Shown piece by piece: positions 10,161 through 19,804 of a stretch of DNA of 64,000 nt. Position numbers and translations under genes: made by a program. The stretch is from contig NZ_FOVF01000006.1 in NCBI RefSeq assembly GCF_900115085.1, positions 156,836 through 220,835 of the forward strand, read 5' to 3'. The notes under the pieces are model-generated. The model had not been told where the DNA came from, did not search any database, and saw nothing but the letters and a program-made list of their open reading frames with translations. The stretch is from Dokdonella immobilis (GTDB lineage Bacteria > Pseudomonadota > Gammaproteobacteria > Xanthomonadales > Rhodanobacteraceae). Numbering within the stretch: the stretch's first letter is position 1; the number at the start of each line of letters is the position of its first letter.

Positions 10161-11174
10161 TCAGTACGGCTTGCGTTCCTTGTTCAGGTGGTCGGAAATG
10201 CGCGGTTTGGTCAGGGACAGCCTGAGCACGACCGGACCCGCTGCCGGTATCCGTTGCACGGTTGCCTCGCTGGCGGCCCGCGGATGCCAGACCATCAACG
10301 TGCCGGTGCCCGCGGGCAGGTTCTTCAACTCGAATCCGCCGTCATCGCCCGGACTGGAGAAGTAAGGCGAGTCGATGACGAGGACGTTCGCCTGCATGGC
10401 GTGATGCACGTTGCAGTTGATCAGGACCAGTCCGGTTTGCTTGAAGGTGTACTCGGCCGACTTGCCTTCGCCGTAGATGCCGAGGTCGAAGCTCGACTTC
10501 GGTGTCACCGAAAACACGTTGTGCAGGATCTCGTCCTGGTTCGGGAAGCTGATCGTGCTGCCGAGTGGAATGACCATCGACTCGGGCTCGAACTGCTTGT
10601 TGTGGGTGTAGATGCGGTAGCGTCCCGGACGCACGGGCGCAGCGCCCTGGTCGGCCACGTAGTAGACGACCGCTTGCCGCATTTCGCCTGCCCCGATGTC
10701 CTGGCCGGCAGCCGCGACCAGTTGCAACTGGCCGCGCAGGGTGCCGACCTCGAAAGCGGTCGCTGGAGCGCGGACAGTCGCCGGCATTGCCGATGGCATG
10801 GTGGCGGGTGGGGCCACGGGCGTCGCAGCAACGGGTACGCTCGCGGACGTCAGCACCGGTTGGATCGCAGTGGAACGATTTGTCGTGGCTTCGGTGTTCG
10901 GCATCGGCCGCGCTTTCGCCGATGGTTCGCTGGAAGCCTCCTCCGCTGCCCGGACTGCTGCCATCGAGGGTTCCGGTAATTCGGCCGTTGCCGATGGCGA
11001 CGCGCCGGGAACCTCTGGCGCTGCCTCCGGCGTTGGCATGACCTCGCGAGCCGGTGCTTGCGGGTGCGATGTCGCAGCCACTTCGCGCCGATCCGGAACC
11101 TGCGGCCGCGGGCCAGTCGCACAGGCGCAGAGCAGCAACAGCACCGACACGGTGGAGAATCTGGTTGTGCGCAT
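10161..11174 (-). CDS. Cupredoxin-domain lipoprotein (methylamine utilisation protein-like)
   Basis: This protein has 337 residues. The N-terminus is a lipoprotein signal with an LLLLCAC lipobox, followed by a long Pro/Ala/Thr/Glu-rich linker (about 25-135). The C-terminal half is a cupredoxin-like domain: HNVFS near residue 219 and NCNVHHAMQ near 253 supply the His, Cys, His and Met ligands of a type 1 copper site. Close relatives are often labelled methylamine utilisation protein, but no methylamine dehydrogenase genes are nearby. AGGGGGAACCGC comes before the ATG. It heads a compact same-strand set: this gene, Cache/HAMP, DUF3034, truncated haemoglobin. A periplasmic redox or copper-sensing role is an inference. 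Confidence 0.82.
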   Translation of the reverse strand: MRTTRFSTVSVLLLLCACATGPRPQVPDRREVAATSHPQAPAREVMPTPEAAPEVPGASPSATAELPEPSMAAVRAAEEASSEPSAKARPMPNTEATTNRSTAIQPVLTSASVPVAATPVAPPATMPSAMPATVRAPATAFEVGTLRGQLQLVAAAGQDIGAGEMRQAVVYYVADQGAAPVRPGRYRIYTHNKQFEPESMVIPLGSTISFPNQDEILHNVFSVTPKSSFDLGIYGEGKSAEYTFKQTGLVLINCNVHHAMQANVLVIDSPYFSSPGDDGGFELKNLPAGTGTLMVWHPRAASEATVQRIPAAGPVVLRLSLTKPRISDHLNKERKPY

Positions 11175-11570
11175 GCGGTTCCCCCTGGATTCGGCACGTT
11201 GGCGGAATGGACCCGGCCGCCTGAACCTCATCTACGCAGACCGGAGCGATCCGGATGCAGGGGATATGGTCCGACCCGGCTCGTTGCGGGCCAACGGGCA
11301 AGTCCTCGATTGCCGAGGGCGTGCAGTATCGGCGGGCAAATTCGACAGAGGAACGGCCCGTTGCGAATCTTCGCGGCGGCCTCTGCCCGCTCTGGCCGTG
11401 GCCCGGTTTTCGGGTCGACGAGCTCGCGGCACGCACCTCGTCGGAGGCCACCCGCAAATGCAAGAGCCTGCACCACCGATCGGATGGCGCAGGCCCGTTT
11501 GCTCAAGCCGGATGCGCTCCGGCAAGTTTCAGCGGCGCGGATCCGTCCACGCCTTGATGATGTCCGCTGC
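11175..11570. other. Intergenic region without a supported gene
   Basis: These 396 bp lie between the beta-helix protein gene and the cupredoxin lipoprotein gene, both on the minus strand. Short open frames exist on both strands but have neither family features nor ribosome binding sites. The segment next to 11174 must contain the leader and probably the promoter of the cupredoxin operon. I could not place -35/-10 boxes with confidence. Confidence 0.6.
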
Positions 11571-13322
11571 TTACTGGACCTGGTAGGTCCAGGCCTTGGT
11601 CCAGTCGTTCGCGGCGCTGCTGAACGCACCGGCATAGGGCGCCGGCTCGAAGAAGCTGTCCTCGATCAGGCGACCACCGGTCAGCACCGGCGACGTGGCC
11701 ATCGGCAGATATCCGTTCAGCATGGCGTCGGCCACCGAGTTGCCAGGCTGCGCCGTAAAGAACGCTTCGGCCGTCCACGGCGCACCGTCGTCCTGCTTGA
11801 ACTGGGTCGCGCAATTCAGAAACACGTGATCGATCGTCGTGCTGCCCGACAACGCGGTGGGCGTGCCGGCGGCAGCGTAGGTCGGCGCATTCGTGATGAA
11901 CAGGCAGGCCTTGCCATCCTTGTCGTAGCCTTTGACGACGCCATTGACCAGATGGCCGCCGGTGCCTTCCTTCAGGCGGATTCCATCGCCGGCGGTCGGA
12001 CCACCGATGAACGTGAAGTTGGAAATCGTCGGCATCGCGCGCGGCGTCGCATCCTGGTTCTCGTTCTGGTTCGACGATTCGAAACCGTTGTCCTCTCCAA
12101 AGCCGGTGCCGGTCTTCGAGTAGGCGAACTGAGCCTTGCCACTCCAGCCTTCGTCCCAGTCGATGGAATCATCGCCACCTTCGGTCACGACCAGGTGGCG
12201 CAGGTTGGCGGTGCCGCCGAAGAATTCGATGCCGTCGTCGCCACCCCGATAGGCCTGCAGGTAGTCAAGCACGGTGCCGTCGCCGACGGACTGCATGGTG
12301 AATGCGTTGACTTCACGACCCTCGGTGAACACATAGCCACTGTAGCGCACCTGCACGTAGCGCAGGATGCCCGAGCTGTCATGCGGCTTGTCGCCGCCGT
12401 AGCGTAGGTTCGGATCGAACTCGCTGCGGCAGTCGAATGGCGCGGCCGGGCACTTGTTGTTCGGCGCATTGCCGGAAAGTACAACGCCGCCCCAGTCCTT
12501 CGGTGCCGGGTCGCGGCCGCTGCTGACACCGTCGTCTGGACTGGTGAAGATGATCGGCGCGTACGCCGTGCCATCCGCGATGATGCGCGATCCCGGTTGT
12601 ACGTAGAGATAGTCGGACGTGGCGCCATTGCCGGTGAGCAGGGTGCCCGGCTCGATCGTCAGGACCGTCTGGTCCGTGTTGTCGCCACCAACCTTGACCA
12701 GGCCATCAAGCACCCAGGTCGTGTTGTTGGTCAGGGTCATGTCGTGCGAGATCTGGCCACGCAGGATGCAGCTGCGGGGCTGGACGCCTGGCGTGGTGCC
12801 GGCCGGGCAGCCGCTGAACTTGGTCTTGTAAACGCACTTGTCGCCACGTTGGGCGACTCCGGAGGCAAGTACCTGCGAAGGAATCAGGCGCTGCGAAACC
12901 GGCTGCAGGCCGCTGGCCACGTTCGGGGTCAGGCTGACGTTGATTTCGCCACAGCTCTCGACGCTGACATTCATCGTTCCCAGCAACTGAAGGGTCGGCG
13001 TTTCCGATCCGGAAAACGTTGAGCCCGTGAAATTTCCGAATGCCTGACCGCTGAACGAGAACTCGAATTCCTTGAAATCGAAGTTGCTGGTGATCCACAT
13101 CGGGTTACCGTCGGCATCGTAGGTCGCCGAATACAGGAACAATACCTTGTCGCCATTTGGACGGGTCAGCACATCGATATCCCAGCCCTTGTTCGGACGA
13201 GCATCGTCTGCCCAGTTGCCTGCGAACTCGCTGGTAATGGTGACGGCCGCGTTGGCGGCAACCGAGACGAGGCCGGTGGCCACGCATGCTGCCAGCGCAG
13301 CGCTCTTGATGAATCGTGTCAT
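11571..13322 (-). CDS. Secreted right-handed beta-helix protein next to a TonB-dependent receptor
   Basis: This protein has 583 residues. The signal peptide is about 1-25 (ends SVAANA). Residues 26-160 are an Ala/Ser/Thr-rich domain with a Cys pair, and a short Cys-rich linker follows near 175-200. From about 205 the repeating strands (DYLYVQPGSRIIADGTAYAP, GILRYVQVRYSGY, DYLQAYRGGDDGIEFFGG) form a parallel beta-helix rich in Gly and Asp. No known catalytic triad is recognisable. The gene lies 145 bp downstream of a TonB-dependent receptor on the same strand, which suggests a surface or secreted partner for uptake of an unknown ligand. A calcium- or polysaccharide-binding role is only inferred. 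Confidence 0.72.
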   Translation of the reverse strand: MTRFIKSAALAACVATGLVSVAANAAVTITSEFAGNWADDARPNKGWDIDVLTRPNGDKVLFLYSATYDADGNPMWITSNFDFKEFEFSFSGQAFGNFTGSTFSGSETPTLQLLGTMNVSVESCGEINVSLTPNVASGLQPVSQRLIPSQVLASGVAQRGDKCVYKTKFSGCPAGTTPGVQPRSCILRGQISHDMTLTNNTTWVLDGLVKVGGDNTDQTVLTIEPGTLLTGNGATSDYLYVQPGSRIIADGTAYAPIIFTSPDDGVSSGRDPAPKDWGGVVLSGNAPNNKCPAAPFDCRSEFDPNLRYGGDKPHDSSGILRYVQVRYSGYVFTEGREVNAFTMQSVGDGTVLDYLQAYRGGDDGIEFFGGTANLRHLVVTEGGDDSIDWDEGWSGKAQFAYSKTGTGFGEDNGFESSNQNENQDATPRAMPTISNFTFIGGPTAGDGIRLKEGTGGHLVNGVVKGYDKDGKACLFITNAPTYAAAGTPTALSGSTTIDHVFLNCATQFKQDDGAPWTAEAFFTAQPGNSVADAMLNGYLPMATSPVLTGGRLIEDSFFEPAPYAGAFSSAANDWTKAWTYQVQ

Positions 13323-13467
13323 GCTTGATCTCCATCGGATTGAAATCGGCGTTGCCAGCGCGGGCTGCGCAGCTGGCTACGGTCCCGAAGGATGCGCAGA
13401 TATCGATGACATGGAGCCGACAGTCGAATGACCATTCGACTACAGGACGTGGACTTCGGTGACGGAA

Positions 13468-16095
13468 CTATTTCAACGGCCGCCATTCCAGCGATACGAG
13501 CGCTTCACGCCCACGCGAATACACGCGCGTGTCGAGCCCGCCCTGGGTGAAGCGGACGTCCGGGTCGAGCAGGTTGCGCAGGCGCAGGGTCACCCGCCAG
13601 TCCTCGCCGAAGCGATGACGCCATAGGAAATCGAGGCTGTCGTAGGACTCCTCGTAGACGTCGGGCTGGCCCTGCACGCCGACTTCGGAGATGCGCCGAC
13701 CGAAGCGATTGAGCAGCAGGTTGGCCTCATCGAACTCGCCGCTGAAGCCGAGCTGCAGGTTGACGACATAGGGCGACTGGCCCTGCATCGGTCGCGACTG
13801 GTTGGTCTGGAATCCGGAAGTCGCCGGGTCGAGTTCGATCGAGGACTTGATGCGCGCGTAGTTGAAGCCGACGTGCCAGGCACTCAGGTCGACGCCGTGC
13901 AGCCAGCGTTCGCTGATGAAGCCGAGGCCCTTCTGCGCATCGATCTCGATGCCGCGGTTGTCCGCGCTGGCCGCGTTGGCCAGCTTGAGCAGCACGGTCG
14001 AGCCCGGCAGGCGGAGCTTCTCGATCGGATTCTCGAACTTCTTCTGGAACAGCGCCACCGACACGCTGTCGGCGCCCCCGAAGTAGTACTCCCAGCGCAG
14101 GTCCAGATTGCGCAGGCGCGTGGTCTTCAGATCGGGATCGCCGATCGTGTCGATGTCGAGCTCGGGATCGGTGAACGGTGCCGGCGAGAGTTCGCGAAAG
14201 TCGGGGCGTGACAAGGTCCGGCTGTAGCCGGCGCGCAACTGGGCGTTGTCGCTGTAGGCCCAGGTGATGCCGGCGGCGGGTAGCCAGGTGCTGGCCTTGT
14301 CGCTTGATACGATCGGGTCGAAATTCGAGTTGCCGATGTCGAAGGTGGTGACCGACTGGTCGTTCTTCTCACGGCGCGCACCGGCGATGAAGCGCCAGGC
14401 GCCAAGATTCAGGTCGGCATTGAAGAACGCGCTGGTGATGGTCTGCTCGGCGATGTAGTTGTCGGTCGGCCGGGTGACCTCCCGCAGGACGAACCCGTCA
14501 GGGCTGATGTTGGCATCGTCGAGAATTGCGTCGATCGGCTGCGAGAAGAAGCCGGGCTCGGCGTTCAGCGGGGAGCCCGAAGTGAGCTGGTAGGCAAAGG
14601 ACCGGATCGATGAATCGCGATCGCGCGTCGTGCGGCCGGCGCCGGCCATCAGCGAGAGCGAGGAGCCGTCGTCGAAGAAGAACGGAAGCGTGGCCTTGAA
14701 GCCGTAGTCATCCTGGTTGTCCGCAAGATCGCCATAGACCGTGGCGTTGGCATCGGAACGCCGCGAATATTCGAGCAGATCGCCGGAGTAGTCGTAGCGA
14801 TAGCTGCGCCGGTTCGGTTCGTCGCGGGTCGCCTTGGCGCGCGTGTATTGCCAGTCGAACTCGAGATCGTGCAGCGCAGGAAACAGATGCTTGCCGGTCA
14901 GCTGCTGCGCGGCGAGCTGGTTTTCGACCCATTTCAGTTCGTAGTAGCGCGAATCGACGCTGTCGACGATGCCGTCGCTGGTGCGCGTGCGATCGTCGGT
15001 CTGGCGCAGCTGCATCACGGTCAGGCCGAGTCGGTGGTACTTGCCGATGTCGAGCCCCACGCCGACGAAGGCGCTCGCGTCGATCGCCCGCTCGGTGCTG
15101 TCGACGGCGAGCGAGCCGACCGGGGTCAGTCCGGCGTCGCTGCTGTTGTAGATGTTGCGGACCTCGTCACGGGTATCCCATTGCTGGCTGTAGCGGACGG
15201 CGCCGATGACACCGAGACGGATGTCGTCATTGAGCTGATAGCCGTTGCCAAGGCCCAGCGAAAAGCCCGTGTCGGGCCCGATTCTCTCCTGCTTGATGCC
15301 GAATCCCGAACGGGCGAGATCACGACCATAGGTCTGCAGCTCGGCCGGGGTCGCCCCGTCCGGATTGTTGATCGATTGCGGCCTGAGGTAGCTGCCATTG
15401 GCGATCGCTGCAGCCAGCGACCCCGGAAGATCGCGGGCACCGTCGTCGTAGCCGGTCCAGTCGCGACCGCCGCCGTCGTAGCGCAGGCCATCCTCGAAGG
15501 CGGTGCCGTCGTTGTAGCCGAGCGTGCCCTGGACGCGGAAGAATGGCCCGCGCGGAACTTCGCGCGTGCGCAACTGCACCGTACCGCCGCCGAATTCGCC
15601 CGGCATGTCCGGTGAATAGGATTTCTGCACGACGATGCCGTCGAGCAGCTCGTTCGGGAACAGGTCGAGCGGCACGACGCGGCGGGTGAAGTCCGGGCTC
15701 GGAATCTGCGCGCCGTTGAGCAGGACGCTCGAATAGCGCTCGCCGAGTCCGCGCACATAGATGTAGCGACCATTGATCAGGCTCAGGCCCGGCACGCGCT
15801 TGAGCGTGGTCGCCGCATCGGAGTCGCCGGTGCGCGAGATCTGTTCGGAACTGAGCGCCTCGGTGACCACGGGGGCGAGCCGTTTCTCGTCGAGATACAG
15901 GGTTTCGTTACCGCTTTCGGCCCGGCCCTTCACCTCGACGCCCTTCAGGTGCACCGTGTCGGCGGCATCGGGGCCGGGAGTCTGCGGGCCATCCGGGACC
16001 TCTACCGGAGTTTGTGCCTGGGCATGGGCCAGATGGAGGAAGATGGCGGCGGCGAGAAGGCGACGCGCCGGTCGATGGTTGCTGATCTGCTTCAT
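13468..16095 (-). CDS. TonB-dependent outer-membrane receptor
   Basis: This protein has 875 residues and a signal peptide (about 1-28). A plug domain (about 55-215) contains GLSLINGRYIYVRGLGERYS and LLDGIVVQKSYSPDMPGEFG. A 22-strand barrel follows and ends in a C-terminal aromatic-rich strand (SLEWRPLK). Such receptors import large or scarce ligands using TonB energy. The ligand is not evident; the plug resembles the receptors of Xanthomonadales and Caulobacterales that sit next to secreted proteins. I chose the ATG at 16095 because the longer frame (16140) adds residues before the signal peptide. The beta-helix gene follows on the same strand. Confidence 0.88.
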   Translation of the reverse strand: MKQISNHRPARRLLAAAIFLHLAHAQAQTPVEVPDGPQTPGPDAADTVHLKGVEVKGRAESGNETLYLDEKRLAPVVTEALSSEQISRTGDSDAATTLKRVPGLSLINGRYIYVRGLGERYSSVLLNGAQIPSPDFTRRVVPLDLFPNELLDGIVVQKSYSPDMPGEFGGGTVQLRTREVPRGPFFRVQGTLGYNDGTAFEDGLRYDGGGRDWTGYDDGARDLPGSLAAAIANGSYLRPQSINNPDGATPAELQTYGRDLARSGFGIKQERIGPDTGFSLGLGNGYQLNDDIRLGVIGAVRYSQQWDTRDEVRNIYNSSDAGLTPVGSLAVDSTERAIDASAFVGVGLDIGKYHRLGLTVMQLRQTDDRTRTSDGIVDSVDSRYYELKWVENQLAAQQLTGKHLFPALHDLEFDWQYTRAKATRDEPNRRSYRYDYSGDLLEYSRRSDANATVYGDLADNQDDYGFKATLPFFFDDGSSLSLMAGAGRTTRDRDSSIRSFAYQLTSGSPLNAEPGFFSQPIDAILDDANISPDGFVLREVTRPTDNYIAEQTITSAFFNADLNLGAWRFIAGARREKNDQSVTTFDIGNSNFDPIVSSDKASTWLPAAGITWAYSDNAQLRAGYSRTLSRPDFRELSPAPFTDPELDIDTIGDPDLKTTRLRNLDLRWEYYFGGADSVSVALFQKKFENPIEKLRLPGSTVLLKLANAASADNRGIEIDAQKGLGFISERWLHGVDLSAWHVGFNYARIKSSIELDPATSGFQTNQSRPMQGQSPYVVNLQLGFSGEFDEANLLLNRFGRRISEVGVQGQPDVYEESYDSLDFLWRHRFGEDWRVTLRLRNLLDPDVRFTQGGLDTRVYSRGREALVSLEWRPLK

Positions 16096-16369
16096 TTCGG
16101 TTTCCGCTCGGTGACGCGGCCAGAGCACTGCCATGGCCAAAGCGGGAAACCGTAACCGGGAGATGTTGCGGGAGGGTTACGCAAGGACCACGGGGCGGAC
16201 CATCGGCACGGACCGTGGCGACGAGATGCCTGTCAGTGCGCATCGCAACGACTGCGCCGAGGCCGCGAACGACAAGTGCGGCGAAACCCCTCCCCTCGGG
16301 CATCGATAGCCATCCGGACGTGCGCTCCGCGCGACACGCGCGGCAGGCGCGGAACGCTGCCTGGACCGA

Positions 16370-16771
16370 CTATTTTTGCAGCGCGTCGATTGGAAACTCT
16401 GCTACGTCCGGCACGAATTCCGGCTTGACCCGATTCGGCAGCTTCGCCGACGAGCGATCGTTGGCGACCGTTGCCGCGCGTTGCACGGCCTTGTGCGTGG
16501 CCTTCCAGACCTGCGCCGGATCGTAGTGCGCCGACATGCCCATCCAGCGCGGGTCGCCGGTCTGCGCCGATCTCGGCAACTCGCGCGTGCCTACCCGTGC
16601 GCCGGTGAACAGGGGCACCCAGAGGCCGCCACTGGCGTCACTGTTGATGCAGAGAAAATAGTGCTGGGCGTAGACGGCGTCGTCTTCGGCGCAACTGCAG
16701 GTAGCCGCTTGCTTGCGCAGTTCGTCGGGATCCATGCGCAGGACGAGACCGGGAGCGTGAACGTGTGCCAT
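16370..16771 (-). CDS. Hypothetical protein
   Basis: This is a 133-residue soluble protein with no signal peptide or membrane helix. It contains a Cys cluster (ATCSCAEDD, about 23-31), a further Cys in YFLCINSDASGG and a middle segment DPRWMGMSAHYDPAQVWKAT. I do not recognise the family. Composition and codon use are like its neighbours, and the frame is intact, which makes it more likely real than a shadow. No clear ribosome binding site precedes the ATG. It stands alone between the TonB-dependent receptor promoter region and a flavoenzyme gene. Confidence 0.55.
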   Translation of the reverse strand: MAHVHAPGLVLRMDPDELRKQAATCSCAEDDAVYAQHYFLCINSDASGGLWVPLFTGARVGTRELPRSAQTGDPRWMGMSAHYDPAQVWKATHKAVQRAATVANDRSSAKLPNRVKPEFVPDVAEFPIDALQK

Positions 16772-16848
16772 GGCGGTGGACCGTTTTGAGTTGACCGCTC
16801 ACGATGACGTATTGGGCCGACAACTGCAACGAGCGCGCCGGGTTTCGC

Positions 16849-16887
16849 GCGAGCCATCCTGCATTCCGTGCATGCAGGATGGCTCGC
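16849..16887 (-). terminator. 15-bp perfect hairpin directly after the flavoenzyme stop codon
   Basis: GCGAGCCATCCTGCA at 16849-16863 pairs perfectly with TGCAGGATGGCTCGC at 16873-16887 across a 9-nt loop. It abuts the stop codon (16888-16890) of the minus-strand flavoenzyme gene. There is no T-tract after it on either strand, so it may act as an RNA-stabilising or pausing structure rather than a classical intrinsic terminator. Confidence 0.6.
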
Positions 16888-18489
16888 TCATTTCAGATCG
16901 GCGACGATCGCACGCGCGGCATTGTGTCCCGGCGCACCGGTCACGCCGCCTCCGGGATGGGTGCCTGCACCGCAGAGATAAAGTCCCGGCAGTGCGCCGC
17001 GATAGTTCGCCTGGCCGAGCATCGGACGCGCGCTGAACAGCTGGTTGAGGCTCAGCGCGCCGTGGAAGATGTCGCCACCGACCAGACCGAAGGTGCGCTC
17101 CAGGTCAAACGGGGTCAGTGCCTGGCGTCCGAGCACGGACGCCTTGAAGCCTGGCGCGTAAGCATCCACGGTCGCGATCATGAGGTCGGCGACCGCGTCG
17201 CGATGATCGTCCCAGCTGCGCCCATCGGAGAGTTGCGGCGCGACCTGCTGGCAGAAAAGACTCGCCACGTGCCGGCCCGGCGGAGCAAGGCTGTCATCGA
17301 GCGTCGAGGGAATCAGCATCTCGACGATCGGCTCACGCGACCAGCCGGTGGCCAATGCATCGGTGTAGGCGCGATCCATGTAGGCCAGGCTTGGCGCCAT
17401 GATGATGCCGGCGGTCAGGTGATCGCCCGGCCCCGGCAAGGCCGTGAAACTCGGCAGTTCGGCCAAGGCCACGTTCATGCGGAAGGTGCCGGAACCGCAG
17501 CGCCAGTTCGCCATGCGTTCGCGGGTCGGCTGCGGAACCACGTCGCGCGCCATCAGTCGCTCGTACAGCAGCTTGGGATTGACGTTCGCGACGATCGCCC
17601 GCGCATGCAGCACGTCGCTGGTTTCACTGACCACGCCGACGGCGCGACCGTTTTCGACGATCACCTCGCGCACGCCGCAGCCGGTCCGGATCTCGACTCC
17701 GGCTGCCTCGGCAGCCTTGGCCATGGCCTGGGTGATCGCGCCCATGCCACCGATCGCATGGCCCCAGGCGCCCTTGACGCCGTTGACCTCGCCGAACACG
17801 TGGTGCAGCAGCACGTAGGCGCTGCCTGGCGTGTAGGGACTGGCGTAGTTGCCGACGATGCCGTCGAATCCGAATACGGCCTTGATCGGCTCGCTCTCGA
17901 ACCAGCGGTCGAGGTATTCGGCCGCGGATATGCTGAGCAGGTCGAGCAGCTCCTGGCGAAGGCCTGGATCGAGCGAGTGCAGCCGCCGGCCGAGCCGACC
18001 GGCCCGCAACAGTTCGGGCAAGGCTTTCCACCAGCCACCGTCGCTGACGTTGGGCGGCGCTTCGAGGACCAGGGCGCGCAGTACGTCGGCAATCGCCTCG
18101 AGCCGCCTCTCGTACTCAGGCAGGCGTTCGGCATCCCGCTTCGAGAATTTGGCCACCTCGGCCTGGGTGAGGCCGGCACCGACGCGCAGCGAACGGCCGT
18201 CCGGCAACGGCAGGAAATTGCCGAGCCGGCGTTCGACGATGCGCAGGCCATGCGCGTGCAGGTCGAGATCCCGGATCACCTTCGGCTGCAGCAGGGAGAC
18301 CGTGTACGACGCCACAGAATTGCGGAACCCCGGATGGAATTCCTCGGTCACCGCCGCGCCACCGACCACATCGCGGCGTTCAAGCACGGTGACCTGCAGA
18401 CCTGCCCGGGCCAGATAGGTGGCGCAGACCAGACCGTTGTGGCCGCCACCGATGATCAGCGCGTCGCGCCTGCCGCTCTCTCGATTCAT
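16888..18489 (-). CDS. FAD-dependent oxidoreductase, phytoene desaturase-like
   Basis: This 533-residue protein has an N-terminal dinucleotide-binding motif (IGGGHNG, residues 13-19, then LERRDVVGGAAVTEEFHPG). A C-terminal FAD-binding block reads GLYLCGAGTHPGGGVTGAPGHNAA. It belongs to the CrtI/PYROXD2 branch of amine-oxidase-like flavoproteins. No crtB or other carotenoid gene is nearby, so carotenoid synthesis is not supported; oxidation of another hydrophobic or amine substrate is as likely. The ATG at 18489 lies 7 bp after the stop of the upstream MFS gene, which suggests that transport and oxidation are co-expressed. Confidence 0.85.
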   Translation of the reverse strand: MNRESGRRDALIIGGGHNGLVCATYLARAGLQVTVLERRDVVGGAAVTEEFHPGFRNSVASYTVSLLQPKVIRDLDLHAHGLRIVERRLGNFLPLPDGRSLRVGAGLTQAEVAKFSKRDAERLPEYERRLEAIADVLRALVLEAPPNVSDGGWWKALPELLRAGRLGRRLHSLDPGLRQELLDLLSISAAEYLDRWFESEPIKAVFGFDGIVGNYASPYTPGSAYVLLHHVFGEVNGVKGAWGHAIGGMGAITQAMAKAAEAAGVEIRTGCGVREVIVENGRAVGVVSETSDVLHARAIVANVNPKLLYERLMARDVVPQPTRERMANWRCGSGTFRMNVALAELPSFTALPGPGDHLTAGIIMAPSLAYMDRAYTDALATGWSREPIVEMLIPSTLDDSLAPPGRHVASLFCQQVAPQLSDGRSWDDHRDAVADLMIATVDAYAPGFKASVLGRQALTPFDLERTFGLVGGDIFHGALSLNQLFSARPMLGQANYRGALPGLYLCGAGTHPGGGVTGAPGHNAARAIVADLK

Positions 18490-18496
18490 CGCTGCA

Positions 18497-19804
18497 TCAT
18501 GCCTGCGTGGGAGTTTCGGCCCGCTGCGCGGCAATGACGCCACGCCGGGCCCACAGCGCGGCGACGATACCGCCGAGGCAGGCCGCGGCCACGTAGTAGA
18601 CCGGCGCGTTCGGTTCGCCGGCGCGAATCCACAGGCTGACCACGAGCGGGGTCAGGCCGCCCGATATCGCATAGGCAACGTTGTAGGCGAAGGAAATGCC
18701 GGAAAAGCGGATGGCTGCCGGGAAGGCGCGCACCATCAGGCTCGGAATCGCGCCGGTGACGCCGACGAACAGGCCGGTCAAGGTGTAGGCCAGGGTGAAG
18801 TGTTCCGGCGCAACCGCCAGCGTGCGGTACAGGCCCGCTGTCGCCAAGACCAGCCCGATCGCGCCGGCCACGAGCACGCGCTCGACGCCGAAGCGATCGA
18901 CCGCGATGCCGAACAGCACGCAGCCGACGCAGAGGGCGAAGGTCGCCAGCGAACTCGCTTCGGCCGCGGTCGCTGGCGCGACCGCGAACAGGCTCTGCAC
19001 GAGGGTCGGCGTCATCAGGATGACCACGACGATGCCGGCGGTCAGCATCCAGGTGATCAGCATCGAGCGGACCACGGCGCCGCCATGGCCCTGCAGGACG
19101 ATTTTCAGCGGCAGGCCGCGGACCAGCTCGCGACGCCGGCGCAGTTCCTCGAAGACCGGGGTCTCCTCGAGATAGCGCCGCAGCCAGACTGCGAGCATGC
19201 CGAACAGGCCGCCGAGGATGAAAGGCAAGCGCCAGGCCCAGGCCAGCACCTCGTCGGGCGTCCAGCTCGTGTTGACCCAGGTCGCGACCAGCGAGCCGAG
19301 CAGGATGCCGAAGGTCAGGCCCGAGGTCAGCGTGCCGCAGGCAAAGCCCATGCGCGAGTCAGGCACATGTTCGGAGACGAAGACCCAGGCACCGGGCACT
19401 TCGCCGCCGACCGCCGCCCCCTGCAGCACGCGCAACAACAACAGCAGGATCGGCGCGGCGATGCCGATGCTGGCATGCGTCGGCAGCAGGCCCATCAGCA
19501 GCGTCGGCACCGCCATCAGCAGCACGCTCAGCATGAACATGCGCTTGCGTCCGATGCGGTCGCCGAAGTGGGCCATGACGATGCCGCCGAGCGGGCGCGC
19601 CAGATAACCGGCGGCGAAGATGCCGAAGGTCTGCAACTGGCGCAGCCATTCGGGCATGTCGGGTGGAAAGAACAACTGCGCGATGACCGCCGTGAAGAAC
19701 ACGAAGATGATGAAGTCGTAGAACTCGAGTGCACCGCCAAGCGCGGCGAGCATGAGCGTGCGGACGTCGCGGCTGCTCAGCGTGCTGTTCGGGATGTCGC
19801 GCAT
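18497..19804 (-). CDS. MFS transporter, metabolite:H+ symporter type (proline/betaine/citrate-like)
   Basis: This 435-residue protein has 12 predicted helices. Signatures are GALEFYDFIIFVFFTAVIAQ in helix 1, MAHFGDRIGRKRMF in the loop after helix 2, and RVLQGAAVGGEVPGAWVFVSE. It belongs to the same broad family as the carrier at 5467-6852 but is clearly divergent from it. I chose the ATG at 19804; upstream codons run into the divergent gene region. Its stop lies 7 bp before the flavoenzyme start, so the carrier may bring in the oxidoreductase substrate. The substrate is not readable from sequence. Confidence 0.86.
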   Translation of the reverse strand: MRDIPNSTLSSRDVRTLMLAALGGALEFYDFIIFVFFTAVIAQLFFPPDMPEWLRQLQTFGIFAAGYLARPLGGIVMAHFGDRIGRKRMFMLSVLLMAVPTLLMGLLPTHASIGIAAPILLLLLRVLQGAAVGGEVPGAWVFVSEHVPDSRMGFACGTLTSGLTFGILLGSLVATWVNTSWTPDEVLAWAWRLPFILGGLFGMLAVWLRRYLEETPVFEELRRRRELVRGLPLKIVLQGHGGAVVRSMLITWMLTAGIVVVILMTPTLVQSLFAVAPATAAEASSLATFALCVGCVLFGIAVDRFGVERVLVAGAIGLVLATAGLYRTLAVAPEHFTLAYTLTGLFVGVTGAIPSLMVRAFPAAIRFSGISFAYNVAYAISGGLTPLVVSLWIRAGEPNAPVYYVAAACLGGIVAALWARRGVIAAQRAETPTQA

